Shown: positions 20,975 through 29,538, numbered from the stretch's first letter. The stretch: DNA of 32,552 nt from an uncultured Oscillospiraceae bacterium (GCA_910588365.1 CAJUQS010000064.1:1-32552), one strand, 5' to 3'. The notes: a model not told the origin generated them from the letters alone. Program-made: numbers and translations.

Positions 20975-22333
20975 TCACGCGCCCCGCTTTGCCGCCTCGC
21001 CGGCCGCCCAGAGGCGCTCCGCCTCCGGCTCCCAGCTCCTGGCGTAGGGGACGCACTTGTCGCACAGGTGGTCCACGCTCTCCGGGGACTGCAGGTCCGT
21101 GGAGTGCGCGCCGGTCTCCTTCACCATCCGCCGCAGCTTTTCCGGGTTCTCCAGCATGGGGCAGGGGCGCAGGTGGTTGCCGCTGAAGGGCTGGTTGTCG
21201 TGGTAGGCCATGAAGATGGGGGAGCGCAGGCAGTCCAGCAGGCTCTTCTCCCGGATGTTGGAGTCGGAGTAGTGGACGAAGACGCAGGGGTCCACGTCGC
21301 CGTTGGCGTTGATATGCAGATACCGCCGTCCGCCGGCGATGCACCCGCCCACGTACTCCCCGTCGTTCTGGAAGTCCATGGCGAAGATGGGCTTGGTGGA
21401 TCGGATCTCCCGGATGCGGCGGTACATGGTCTCCCGCTGCCGGGGGCTGGGCAGCAGGGCGGGAACGGCGTCGTTGCCCACGGGCATGTAGTGGAAGTAC
21501 CAGATGAACCGCGCGCCCCACGCCGCCAGCTGATCGATGAACCCGTCGGAGCTGATGGAGTCCAGGTTTTCGCTGGTATAGCAGGCGGAGATGCCGAAGG
21601 GCAGCCGGTACTCCCGGAGGATGGACATGGCCCGGACCACCTTCTGGTAGACGCCGTCCCCCCGGCGGCCGTCCGTGGCGGCCTCGAAGCCCTCCAGGCT
21701 GATGGCGGGGATGAAGTTCTTCACCCGCAGCATGTCGCCGGCGAAGGCCTCGTCAATGAGGGTGGCGTTGGTGAAGGCCAGGAATTGGCAGTCGGCGTGC
21801 CGCTCGCACAGGGTCATCAGATCCCTCTTCCGCATCAGGGGCTCGCCGCCGGTATAGATGTACATGTACACGCCCAGCGCCTTTCCCTGCTGGATAATGG
21901 AGTCCATCTCCTCCAGGGACAGGTTCAGCTTATTGCCGTACTCCGCCGCCCAGCACCCGGTGCAGCGGAGGTTGCAGGCCGAGGTGGGATCCAGGAGGAT
22001 GGCCCAGGGGATGTTGCAGCCGTATTCCTGCCGGAAGCGCTCCTGGATGGGCCAGCCGATGATGTTGGCGTTGAGGAAGAAGTTCTCGAAGGTCCTCTTC
22101 AGCACGTCGTTGTCCACATCCCGGAGGATGTTCATGATGAGCTGGTACATATTGCTGCCGGGGTCGCTGATGACCGCGCGGAAGGCGTCCCTCTGGGGCT
22201 GGAAGCTGTCGGGGCCGGTGCCGGCCAGCCGGTCCACCCACTCCATCAGCTTGGGCAGGTTCTTCTCCGGATTTTTCTCAATGTAGCCAAAGGCGGTCCT
22301 CAGGCCCAGTTTGCTCAGCGTTGCTGGAATCAT
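20975..22333 (-). CDS. Radical SAM protein with cysteine-rich C-terminal domain, substrate unknown
   Basis: A 452-aa radical S-adenosylmethionine enzyme. The cluster-binding motif CNLRCTGC uses Cys120, Cys124 and Cys127, followed by YTGGEPLMR (SAM-binding GGE) and barrel strands. The C-terminal third carries Cys331, 350, 368, 391, 424 and 427 (CIAGG ... DPCVFVHY ... CPMLENP ... CDKC), a SPASM/twitch-like pattern for auxiliary iron-sulfur clusters. An approximately 105-aa N-terminal segment precedes the radical SAM core. No small precursor peptide or maturation partner gene is adjacent, so a peptide-modifying role is not supported by context. ATG 22333 with GGAGAA (22344-22339) is chosen; an open frame upstream runs through the leader. 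Monocistronic with two terminators. Confidence 0.88.
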   Translation of the reverse strand: MIPATLSKLGLRTAFGYIEKNPEKNLPKLMEWVDRLAGTGPDSFQPQRDAFRAVISDPGSNMYQLIMNILRDVDNDVLKRTFENFFLNANIIGWPIQERFRQEYGCNIPWAILLDPTSACNLRCTGCWAAEYGNKLNLSLEEMDSIIQQGKALGVYMYIYTGGEPLMRKRDLMTLCERHADCQFLAFTNATLIDEAFAGDMLRVKNFIPAISLEGFEAATDGRRGDGVYQKVVRAMSILREYRLPFGISACYTSENLDSISSDGFIDQLAAWGARFIWYFHYMPVGNDAVPALLPSPRQRETMYRRIREIRSTKPIFAMDFQNDGEYVGGCIAGGRRYLHINANGDVDPCVFVHYSDSNIREKSLLDCLRSPIFMAYHDNQPFSGNHLRPCPMLENPEKLRRMVKETGAHSTDLQSPESVDHLCDKCVPYARSWEPEAERLWAAGEAAKRGA

Positions 22334-22436
22334 GGCAATTCTCCTTTTCTCTTTCTCCGGGGCGTACTGACCCGGCTGTTTCACTGTTGGGCTCTTGATG
22401 CCCTTATCATAGCGCCCCGCCGCCGGTTCCGCCATG

Positions 22437-22485
22437 CACAGAAGCCCGCCCGTGGGGAAAAATCTCCCACGGGCGGGCTTCTGTG
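22437..22485. other. Perfect 20-bp inverted repeat between msrC and the radical SAM gene
   Basis: CACAGAAGCCCGCCCGTGGG (22437-22456) pairs perfectly with 22466-22485 around a 9-base loop. On the minus strand no T run follows, while on the plus strand it is followed by CTATTTTATC. It lies after the msrC stop and about 100 nt before the radical SAM start. It may be a terminator of msrC that works by structure alone, or a leader element; undecided. Confidence 0.6.
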
Positions 22486-22513
22486 CTATTTTATCTCATT
22501 TTTGTGGTTCTGG

Positions 22514-22984
22514 TCAAATGGACGCCCCGCCGCGGGGCCAGAGCGCCGCCTCCAGGATGGCCGCGAAGGCCTCCAGTCCGGCCCGGTCCTCCGCTGTGAA
22601 CCGGCCGGTGAGGGGGCTGTCAATGTCCAGCACGCCAACCACCCGGCCGTCCCCGTGGAGGGGGACGACGATCTCGGACCGGGACGCGCAGTCGCAGGCG
22701 ATGTGCCCGGGGAACTGGCGGACATCGTCCACCACCAGCGTCTGATCCTGGGCCGCCGCCGTGCCGCAGACGCCCCGGCCGGGCCGGATCTCAATGCAGG
22801 CCGTCCGTCCCTGGAAGGGCCCGAGGACCAGCAGGCCGTCCTCCATCAGATAGAAGCCCGCCCAGTTGATATCCGCCAGGGTCTGGAAGAGCAGGGCGGA
22901 GGCGTTGGCCAGGTTGGCGGTTTTGTGGGGCACGCCATGGATGAGCCCGCCCAGCTGCTGGGTGAGCGCCTTGTAGTCTGTCAT
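22514..22984 (-). CDS. msrC: Free methionine-(R)-sulfoxide reductase (GAF fold)
   Basis: A 156-aa GAF-domain enzyme that reduces free methionine-R-sulfoxide using thioredoxin-type electrons, part of oxidative-damage repair. The diagnostic stretch is ACIEIRPGRGVCGTAAAQ ... GHIACDCASRSEIVVPL, giving Cys63, Cys73 and Cys97 at the positions of the three reactive cysteines known in the E. coli enzyme; Cys99 is an extra neighbour. The C-terminal GVLDIDSPLTGRFTAEDRAGLEAF is the usual ending. It begins 5 nt after the stop of the upstream membrane protein gene, so it is co-transcribed with it. Length is normal. Confidence 0.92.
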   Translation of the reverse strand: MTDYKALTQQLGGLIHGVPHKTANLANASALLFQTLADINWAGFYLMEDGLLVLGPFQGRTACIEIRPGRGVCGTAAAQDQTLVVDDVRQFPGHIACDCASRSEIVVPLHGDGRVVGVLDIDSPLTGRFTAEDRAGLEAFAAILEAALWPRGGASI

Positions 22985-22989
22985 GGCCT

Positions 22990-24714
22990 CTACCGCCTTT
23001 CTACCGTCACGCCCTCCAGGATGCTCTCCTCGCCGGGGCGGAAGGTGATGGAAACCTGATCCCCCTTGCTGAGGATCACGGCCATGGGCTGCTCCGACGC
23101 CTTGACGGAGTAGAAGCGGTCGCCGCCGATGAGCTGGATGAAGTACACGCTGTTGCCGTCCAGCACGGCGGAGCGGATCTCCGCGATGGTGCCCTCCACG
23201 GTTTCCGTGCCCGACAGGGGGGCGGAGCCGTCCACCAGGCCCTTCTCCCCCAGCATGGCCAGATAGTTCTGCTCACACTGGGCCACCGAGTCCCCGGTGG
23301 CTACGATCTGGTACTGCTGGACGTTGACCATGGCGTACTGCTTGACCAGCTGGGCCTTGTCCTTCATAGCCATGAAGTAGGTGGGCTGGCCCCCCACGTT
23401 CAGCAGCAGGGGGAAGGTGGCGGTGTACTCCAGGTGCTGGAGCTGCCCCTGGGCGGAGGCCATGGCGGAGTGCTCCGTGGCGCCGGCGCAGGAGTAGAAT
23501 TTCGACTCCTTGGTGCGCTGGTTGGTGAGGATGAAGCCGATGTTGGACTGGTCCGCTCCGGTGGAGGTGACGCCGGTGTAGACCCACACGTCATCGCCCA
23601 TGGCGATGTAGTTGTAGTCGTCAGTGGTGACGGTCACGTCCTTCTGGCCGAACATGGAGTTGAGGAAGCCGTTGTGGTACATGCCGTAGTAGTCGTACTG
23701 CTGGACGATGAGTCCGGCGGGGTAGAGGTTGTCCACCCAGTCGGGAACCTCCTCATAGTACTGGCTGTCGCCGGTGATGGCGTTGACCAGCACCGCCCCC
23801 TTCACGTCCGTGCCGCCGAACAGGCCGATGGTCCGCACCAGCCGGGGGCAGATCCAGTAGGGGACGCCGGCCTCGTCCACCTCCATCACCGGGCGGCTGA
23901 AGAGGTAGGTGGGGTAGTGGAAGCGGATGTGGCGGTAGAGGTTGCGGCCGAAGTGCTCGGCGGTGGTGTACTTGATGCCCTCGCTCAGGCGCACCAGCTC
24001 CACGTTCTGGGTCACCATGTCGATGACCAGATAGGCGGGCAGGCCGTCCCCACGGTTGGTGAACCACTTGATGAGGTCCATGTACATCAGGGTCGCGATG
24101 CGCACGGGCCGGCCCTTGTAGTTGATCTGGGTGTAGTCGTCCACCACGTCGAACTGGCTGACCATGTCGCTGAGCTCGCCCAGCTTCCGATCCCCCAGCC
24201 GCTCGGCGGAGTTCTTGTCCAGCATGGGGATCTGGTCATAGGAGATCTCGTCCACCTCGGCGGCGAAGTCGCCGGTCTCAATGGGCAGCAGCTGGGCGTA
24301 GGTCTTGGCGCGGAAGACGACGCTGCCGGCCAGGGAGCCCAGGACGCACAGCACCAGGGACAGAGCGGCCACCACCAGGGGGATCAGGCACTGCCTTCTC
24401 AGGAATTTGAAGTACCCCTTGACGCCCTGCCCCTGGAAACCGCTGGTCAGCACCGCGCAGCCGCAGTAGAGGGCGCACAGCAGCAGCAGGAAGGTATGGA
24501 ACTCCGGCGCCTGGAGGTTGATGGGCGGCAGGTTGACATAGAAGTACACGAACGCCGCCGCCAGCGTCACGGCCAGGTTGATGAGCACACGGGTCAGGGG
24601 GCTCTTCACCGCCCTGCGGGGCTTTTTCTGCTTGGGCGGTCTGGGCTGGGACGGGGCGCCGCTCTCGAAGCCCTCCCACTGGAAGCCGCCGGAGTCTGTT
24701 CCTGAAAATGGCAT
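22990..24714 (-). CDS. Conserved-type membrane protein with large extracellular domain, function unknown
   Basis: A 574-aa protein. A Pro/Lys-rich cytoplasmic N-terminus (1-42) is followed by three helices near 43-62, 72-91 and 109-132, then about 440 residues outside the membrane. The outer part has a well-ordered, tyrosine-rich sequence (HYPTYLFSRPVMEVDEAGVPYWICPRLV, VKGAVLVNAITGDSQYYEEVPDWVDNLYPAGLIVQQYDYYG, DDYNYIAMGDDVWVYTGVTS, FYSCAGATEHSAMASAQGQLQHLEYTATFPLLLN). I recall similar unnamed proteins in clostridia but assign no function. ATG 24714 with GGAAAGGAG (24729-24721) is the start; an upstream in-frame ATG (24783) lies inside a repeat and is rejected. msrC follows after 5 nt; clpC lies upstream beyond a class II repeat. 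Confidence 0.8.
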   Translation of the reverse strand: MPFSGTDSGGFQWEGFESGAPSQPRPPKQKKPRRAVKSPLTRVLINLAVTLAAAFVYFYVNLPPINLQAPEFHTFLLLLCALYCGCAVLTSGFQGQGVKGYFKFLRRQCLIPLVVAALSLVLCVLGSLAGSVVFRAKTYAQLLPIETGDFAAEVDEISYDQIPMLDKNSAERLGDRKLGELSDMVSQFDVVDDYTQINYKGRPVRIATLMYMDLIKWFTNRGDGLPAYLVIDMVTQNVELVRLSEGIKYTTAEHFGRNLYRHIRFHYPTYLFSRPVMEVDEAGVPYWICPRLVRTIGLFGGTDVKGAVLVNAITGDSQYYEEVPDWVDNLYPAGLIVQQYDYYGMYHNGFLNSMFGQKDVTVTTDDYNYIAMGDDVWVYTGVTSTGADQSNIGFILTNQRTKESKFYSCAGATEHSAMASAQGQLQHLEYTATFPLLLNVGGQPTYFMAMKDKAQLVKQYAMVNVQQYQIVATGDSVAQCEQNYLAMLGEKGLVDGSAPLSGTETVEGTIAEIRSAVLDGNSVYFIQLIGGDRFYSVKASEQPMAVILSKGDQVSITFRPGEESILEGVTVERR

Positions 24715-24762
24715 GGTTTTCTCCTTTCCGTTTCTCCCCGGGCCTGCGCGGCCCGGACCCGC

Positions 24763-24913
24763 GGGTACTTTTTGCTCGTGCAAAAAGTACCCAAAAACAC
24801 GCCGGGGGACACCCCCGGACCCCCGCTCGGGGCCGCCCGCAGGGCGTCCACCTCGGCGGGGGACTTTCGGACACGCTCCCAGGTGAAGAGTTGCTCTGCC
24901 CCGTGAACAAGCG
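24763..24913 (+). repeat. Class II composite repeat, copy 3
   Basis: A perfect 13-bp hairpin (24763-24775 with 24780-24792, loop TCGT), then CAAAAACACGCC with a GC hairpin (CCGGGGG 24802-24808, CCCCCGG 24812-24818) and ACCCCC, then the shared block GGGGGACTTTCGGACAC (24858-24874), GAAGAG, TGCCCCGTGAAC (24897-24908). Modules are in the same order as at 3291-3421. It fills the gap between clpC and the membrane protein gene and is transcribed in antisense orientation from clpC. Confidence 0.8.
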
Positions 24914-24959
24914 TTCCCCGGGGCCGCACAGGCCCCATAAAAAGCTTTATTTTACCATT

Positions 24960-27416
24960 TTACTCCATTTCCTTCTCAATAGCAAGCACCTTTTCCCGGA
25001 CGGACAAAATAAGGGAGTCCCCGCTGTGGAAGCGGCCCGCCAGGACACCCTCCGCCACCGGGTCCTCCACCTGCCGGTGGAGCCGCCGCCGCAGGGGCCG
25101 GGCCCCGCTGGCGGGGTCGAAGCCCTCCCGGGCCAGCTGGGCGACCGCCGCCTCCTCCGCCCGGAGCCTGAGGCCCAGGGCGGCCATCCGGGCCCCGCTC
25201 CGCTCCAGCATCCGCCGGGCGATCTCCCGCAGATCCTCCTCCGAGAGCTGGCGGAAGACGATGGTGTCGTCAATGCGGTTCAAAAACTCCGGCCGGAAGG
25301 TCCGGCGCAGCTCGTCCGTCACCGACCGGCGGACCCGATCCTGGCGGGACTGCTCCCCGTCCTCCGCCCCCGCGAAGCCCAGGGGGCCCCGGCCGGTGAT
25401 CTGCCGGGCGCCCACGTTGCTGGTCATCACCACCACCGTGTTGCGAAAGTCCGCCTTCCGCCCGTGGCTGTCCGTCAGGCTCCCGTCCTCCAGGATCTGG
25501 AGCAGCAGATTCCAGACCGACCGGTGGGCCTTCTCGATCTCGTCGAAGAGCACCACGGAGTAGGGCCGCTGGCGGACCTTCTCCGTCAGCTGTCCCCCCT
25601 CCTCGTGGCCCACGTAGCCCGGCGGGGAGCCCACCAGGCGGCTGGCGGCGTGGCTCTCGGCGTACTCCGACATGTCGATGCGGATCAGGGCGTCCTCCTG
25701 GCCGAAGAGGGCCTCGCTCAGGGCCCGGCACAGCTCCGTCTTGCCCACGCCGGTGGGGCCCAGCAGGAGAAAGCTGCCGATGGGGCGGTTTGGCTCCCTG
25801 AGCCCCACCCGGCCCCGCCGGATGGCCCTGGCCACGGCCTCGACGGCCTGGTCCTGGCCCACCACCCGCCGCTTCAGCTCCTCCTCCAGGCGCAGCAGCC
25901 GCTCCCCCTCGTCCTGGGTGATGCGGCGCACCGGGATGCCCGTCCACTCCGCCGCCACCGCGGCCACGTCCTCCCCGGTGACGGCGATGAGATCGTCCGT
26001 GCGCCCGTTGACCCACTTGGCCCGCTCCTCCCGCAGCTGGCGGGCGAAGTCGTCCTCCACGTCCCGCAGCCGGGCGGCGGTCTCGAAGTCCTCGCCGGCG
26101 ATGGCCTCCGCCTTCTCCCGGCGCACCGACTCCAGCCGGTCCTCCAGCCGCTTGAGATCCGGCGTGCGGGTTTCGCACTCCATCCGCACCCGGGAGCACG
26201 CCTCGTCCATGAGGTCGATGGCCTTGTCCGGCAGGTTCCGGTCCGGCAGATACCGACGGCTGAGCTCCACCGAAGCCCGGATGGCCTCGTCGCTGATGGC
26301 CAGCTTGTGGTGGGCCTCGTACTTGTCCCGGAGCCCCAGCAGGATTTCGATGGCCGTCTCCGGCGAGGGCTCCTCCACGCCCACCGGCTGGAACCGCCGC
26401 TCCAGAGCCGCGTCCTTCTCGATATACCGGCGGTACTCGTCCCGGGTGGTGGCGCCGATGACCCGGATCTCCGCCCGGCTGAGGGCGGGCTTGAGGATGT
26501 TGGCGGCGTCCACCGCCCCCTCGGCGCTGCCCGCGCCCACGATGGTGTGGAGCTCGTCAATAAACAGGATCACGCTGCCCATGCGCCGGATCTCCGCCAG
26601 GGCGTTCTTCACCCGCTCCTCGAACTCCCCGCGGTACTTGGTCCCGGCCAGCATGGCGGAGAGATCGATGGACAGGATGCTCTTGCCCAGCAGCTCCTCC
26701 GGCACGTCCCCGGAGACAATCCGCTGGGCCAGCCCCTCGGCCACCGCCGTTTTGCCCACGCCGGGCTCCCCGATGAGCACGGGGTTGTTCTTGGTCCGGC
26801 GGGAGAGGATGCGGATGCACCGGGCGATCTCCCGATCCCGGCCCACCACCGGGTCCAGCCGCCCCTCCCGGGCCAGGGCGTTGAGGCTGCGGGTAAACTG
26901 CTCCAGGGCCTTGGAGCGGGGTGCCTCCTCCCGGTGGACAGGGGCGATGCGCGTGGGGGCCTCCCGGGGCAGGCGCTGGGCCACGCTCATGCGCTGGAGC
27001 AGGGCGGCCTGCAGCTTCTTGGGGTCCGCCCCCACGGCGGCGATCACCCGCATGGCCATGGTGCCGCTCTCCCGCAGGATGCCCAGCAGCAGGTGCTCCG
27101 TGCCCACGTAGCCGCTGCCGCCCCGGCCGGACTCCCCCACCGCGTTCTCGATGACCCGCTTGGCCCGGGGGGTCAGCCCCTGGGGCGGCGCCAGCCCGGG
27201 GAGCCCCGCGCCGATGATGCGCACGATGGCGTCCCGGGCCTTCTCCGCCGTGACGGACTGCTCCGCCAGACAACGGTGGGCGGCGCCCCCCTCCTCCCGC
27301 AGGAGCCCCAGCAGCAGATGCTCGCTGCCCACGTAGCTGTGGCCCAGCTCCTCCGCCGCCGCCTGGGCCAGCCGCAGGGCGTTCTGGGCCCGGGGCGTGA
27401 ATTGATTGTCGTACAT
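24960..27416 (-). CDS. clpC: ClpC-type AAA+ unfoldase of the ClpCP protease
   Basis: An 818-aa ATP-dependent unfoldase that feeds proteins to ClpP. Domains in order: two Clp_N repeats (1-145, FTPRAQNALRLAQAAAEELGHSYVGSEHLLLGLL and again near 80-115), AAA1 with Walker A GEPGVGKT (216-223) and ILFIDELHT, a middle coiled coil with a UVR-like motif (DFETAARLRDVEDDF, about 443-457), AAA2 with Walker A GPTGVGKT (553-560) and VVLFDEIEKAH, and a ClpP-docking LGF loop at 679-681. Length is typical of ClpC. Unlike the classical ctsR-mcsA-mcsB-clpC operon, none of these partners is adjacent, and no CtsR-like direct repeat is seen upstream. A weak TATAAA about 105 nt upstream may be the -10 box. The ribosome binding site is poor (AAAGGATGG). 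Confidence 0.95.
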   Translation of the reverse strand: MYDNQFTPRAQNALRLAQAAAEELGHSYVGSEHLLLGLLREEGGAAHRCLAEQSVTAEKARDAIVRIIGAGLPGLAPPQGLTPRAKRVIENAVGESGRGGSGYVGTEHLLLGILRESGTMAMRVIAAVGADPKKLQAALLQRMSVAQRLPREAPTRIAPVHREEAPRSKALEQFTRSLNALAREGRLDPVVGRDREIARCIRILSRRTKNNPVLIGEPGVGKTAVAEGLAQRIVSGDVPEELLGKSILSIDLSAMLAGTKYRGEFEERVKNALAEIRRMGSVILFIDELHTIVGAGSAEGAVDAANILKPALSRAEIRVIGATTRDEYRRYIEKDAALERRFQPVGVEEPSPETAIEILLGLRDKYEAHHKLAISDEAIRASVELSRRYLPDRNLPDKAIDLMDEACSRVRMECETRTPDLKRLEDRLESVRREKAEAIAGEDFETAARLRDVEDDFARQLREERAKWVNGRTDDLIAVTGEDVAAVAAEWTGIPVRRITQDEGERLLRLEEELKRRVVGQDQAVEAVARAIRRGRVGLREPNRPIGSFLLLGPTGVGKTELCRALSEALFGQEDALIRIDMSEYAESHAASRLVGSPPGYVGHEEGGQLTEKVRQRPYSVVLFDEIEKAHRSVWNLLLQILEDGSLTDSHGRKADFRNTVVVMTSNVGARQITGRGPLGFAGAEDGEQSRQDRVRRSVTDELRRTFRPEFLNRIDDTIVFRQLSEEDLREIARRMLERSGARMAALGLRLRAEEAAVAQLAREGFDPASGARPLRRRLHRQVEDPVAEGVLAGRFHSGDSLILSVREKVLAIEKEME

Positions 27417-27609
27417 GGTCCCACCATCCTTTTCTTTGAAAAAGCGCTGATTTTATCAGACCTTCTCCAGATCGTCTGGGTTCAGTATTCCCCGCCCGGA
27501 TGGTTTTATAGTCGGCCGACGTGAAAATCGGCAAAGTCCGGCGGATAGGGCGGAGCGCGGCGCCTCCGCCATCTCGGGCGGGATCTGTTGTCTTTTTTCA
27601 CATTTTCTC

Positions 27610-27638
27610 TTGAATAGAGGGGGAATTTTTGGTAGAAT
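27610..27638 (+). promoter_or_regulatory. Promoter of the phosphoglucomutase gene
   Basis: TTGAAT (27610-27615), 17-bp spacer, TAGAAT (27633-27638), leader of about 43 nt carrying AGGAGGA (27671-27677) before ATG 27688. Confidence 0.75.
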
Positions 27639-27687
27639 AAGATAACCATTGCGCGCTCATTTTTTCATACAGGAGGATTAGACCATT

Positions 27688-29415
27688 ATGGACTATCAGA
27701 AGGAATATCAGAAGTGGCTCGCCAGCGGCGTGCTGACCGCGGCCGAGCAGGCGGAGCTGGAGGCCATCAAGGACGACCCCAAGGAGATCGAGAGCCGGTT
27801 CTACGGCCCCCTGGAGTTCGGCACCGCCGGACTGCGGGGCACCATGGCCATGGGCCTGCACCATATGAACATCTACGTGATCCGCCACGCAACCCAGGGC
27901 TTTGCCAACGTCATCTGCGCCGAGGGGGAAAAGGCCAGGGAGCGGGGCGTGGCCATCTGCATGGACTGCCGCAACCACGGCATGGAGTTCGCCCGGGCCG
28001 CCGCCGAGGTGTGCGCCGCCAACGGCATCAAGGTCCGCATCTTCGAGTCCCTGCGGCCCACCCCGGAGCTGAGCTTCGCCGTGCGCCACTACGGCTGCCA
28101 GGCGGGCATCAACGTCACCGCCAGCCACAACCCCAAGGAGTACAACGGCTACAAGGTCTACTGGGAGGACGGCGCCCAGCTGCCCCCCCACCACGCCTCC
28201 GCCATTGCCCGGGAGCTGGAGAAGATCGACATCTTCACCGGCATCACCACCATGCCCTATGACGAGGCCGTTGCCAAGGGCATGATCACCGTCATGGGCG
28301 AGGAGACCGACGAGGCGTTCCTCAAGGAGGTCATGGCCATGGTCATCGATCCCCAGGCCATCCCCGCCGTGGCGGACAGCTTCAAGCTGGTCTACACCCC
28401 CTTCCACGGCTGCGGCCACAAGCTGGTGCCCGAGGCCCTGAAGCGGGCCGGCATCAAGCATCTGCTGTGCGAGCCCAAGCAGATGGTCATTGACGGGGAC
28501 TTCCCCACCGTCAAGTCCCCCAACCCGGAGAACCCGGAGGGCTTCTATCTGGCCATCGATCTGGCCAAGGAGAACGATGTGGACTTCATCCTGGGCACGG
28601 ACCCGGACAGCGACCGGGTGGGCATCATGGTCCGGGACAAGGACGGCGAGTACAAGGTCATGACCGGCAACCAGACCGGCGTGGTCCTGGTGGACTACAT
28701 GCTGGGCGCCATGCAGCGCACCGGCAAGCTGCCCAAAAATCCCGTGGCGCTGAAAACCATCGTCACCACCGAGATGGCCAAGGCCGTGGCCGAGAGCTAC
28801 GGCGCAAAGTGCTACGACACCTTTACCGGCTTCAAGTTCATCGCTGAGAAGAAGAACGCCCTGGAGGGCTCCGGCGAGGGCACCGTGGTCTTCTCCTACG
28901 AGGAGAGCTACGGCTACATGCTGGGCGACTTCGTCCGGGACAAGGACGCGGTGACCGCATCCCTGCTGCTGACCGAGATGGCCGCCTACTACTGCGCCAA
29001 GGGCATGACCGTGCTGGACGCCTACCAGGCCCTGTGCGAGAAGCACGGCTATTACGGCGAGAAGACCCACAACCTGGTGATGCCCGGCCTGGACGGCCTG
29101 GCGGACATGGCGAAGCTCATGAAGGACCTGCGGGAGAATCCCCCCGCCGAGATCGGCGGCGTGAAGGTGGCCCAGTTCAAGGACTACTCCGACGGCAGCG
29201 TGGTGGACTGCGCCACCGGCGCGAAGAGCACCATGGAGCTCTCCGGCTCCAACGTGCTGCGCTTCGAGCTGGCCGACGGCACCTCCATCATCGTCCGCCC
29301 CTCCGGCACCGAGCCCAAGATCAAGGTCTACATCCTCACCAAGGGCGCCGGCGCGGCAGAGCGGGACGCCAACGTGAAGAAGTACAGCGAGTGGGTGGAT
29401 ACCCTGAAAAAATAA
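27688..29415 (+). CDS. Phosphoglucomutase/phosphomannomutase family phospho-sugar mutase
   Basis: A 575-aa alpha-D-phosphohexomutase, most likely interconverting glucose 1- and 6-phosphate (PgcA-like), linking glycolysis to UDP-glucose and polysaccharide synthesis. Catalytic Ser146 in TASHNPK, the Mg-binding loop GTDPDSDRVG (Asp305, Asp307, Asp309), the sugar-binding EESYGY and the C-terminal phosphate-binding RPSGTEPKIKVY are all intact. Length fits the Firmicute PgcA group and not the 450-aa GlmM or ManB groups. The gene has its own promoter, a strong RBS and is divergent from clpC. A class I repeat begins 7 nt after the stop, then a terminator shared with the convergent sulP operon. Confidence 0.92.
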   Translation: MDYQKEYQKWLASGVLTAAEQAELEAIKDDPKEIESRFYGPLEFGTAGLRGTMAMGLHHMNIYVIRHATQGFANVICAEGEKARERGVAICMDCRNHGMEFARAAAEVCAANGIKVRIFESLRPTPELSFAVRHYGCQAGINVTASHNPKEYNGYKVYWEDGAQLPPHHASAIARELEKIDIFTGITTMPYDEAVAKGMITVMGEETDEAFLKEVMAMVIDPQAIPAVADSFKLVYTPFHGCGHKLVPEALKRAGIKHLLCEPKQMVIDGDFPTVKSPNPENPEGFYLAIDLAKENDVDFILGTDPDSDRVGIMVRDKDGEYKVMTGNQTGVVLVDYMLGAMQRTGKLPKNPVALKTIVTTEMAKAVAESYGAKCYDTFTGFKFIAEKKNALEGSGEGTVVFSYEESYGYMLGDFVRDKDAVTASLLLTEMAAYYCAKGMTVLDAYQALCEKHGYYGEKTHNLVMPGLDGLADMAKLMKDLRENPPAEIGGVKVAQFKDYSDGSVVDCATGAKSTMELSGSNVLRFELADGTSIIVRPSGTEPKIKVYILTKGAGAAERDANVKKYSEWVDTLKK

Positions 29416-29422
29416 GGCAGTC

Positions 29423-29485
29423 ATTCTTTTCTTTCGAGAAAGAAAAGAATCAAAAGAAAGCTTTTGGCGCAAAACTTCGTTTTGC
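29423..29485 (+). repeat. Class I hairpin repeat, copy D, after the mutase gene
   Basis: ATTCTTTTCTTTC (29423-29435), GA, GAAAGAAAAGAAT (29438-29450), then CAAAAGAAAGCTTTTGGC, then GCAAAAC-TTC-GTTTTGC (29469-29485). It starts 7 nt after the phosphoglucomutase stop and has compensating base changes in both arms relative to copy A. Confidence 0.85.
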
Positions 29486-29492
29486 TTGAAGT

Positions 29493-29538
29493 AAAAAAAC
29501 CGGCGCGCAGGCGGCCCTGATGGGTGCCTGCGCGCCGG
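29493..29538 (-). terminator. Terminator of the azlCD-sulP unit
   Basis: A perfect 13-bp stem (CCGGCGCGCAGGC 29500-29512 with GCCTGCGCGCCGG 29526-29538) is followed on the minus strand by seven T (29499-29493). In plus sense it may also stop mutase transcripts (AGCTTTA follows). Confidence 0.85.

Noticed and set aside
22334..22435. 34-residue N-terminal extension of the radical SAM protein
   Set aside because: ATG 22333 has a ribosome binding site and the extension reads through non-conserved leader DNA next to the hairpin.
24708..27524. Open frame of about 940 codons on the plus strand opposite clpC
   Set aside because: It is a shadow of clpC, runs through a repeat element, lacks a ribosome binding site and has no recognisable domain.
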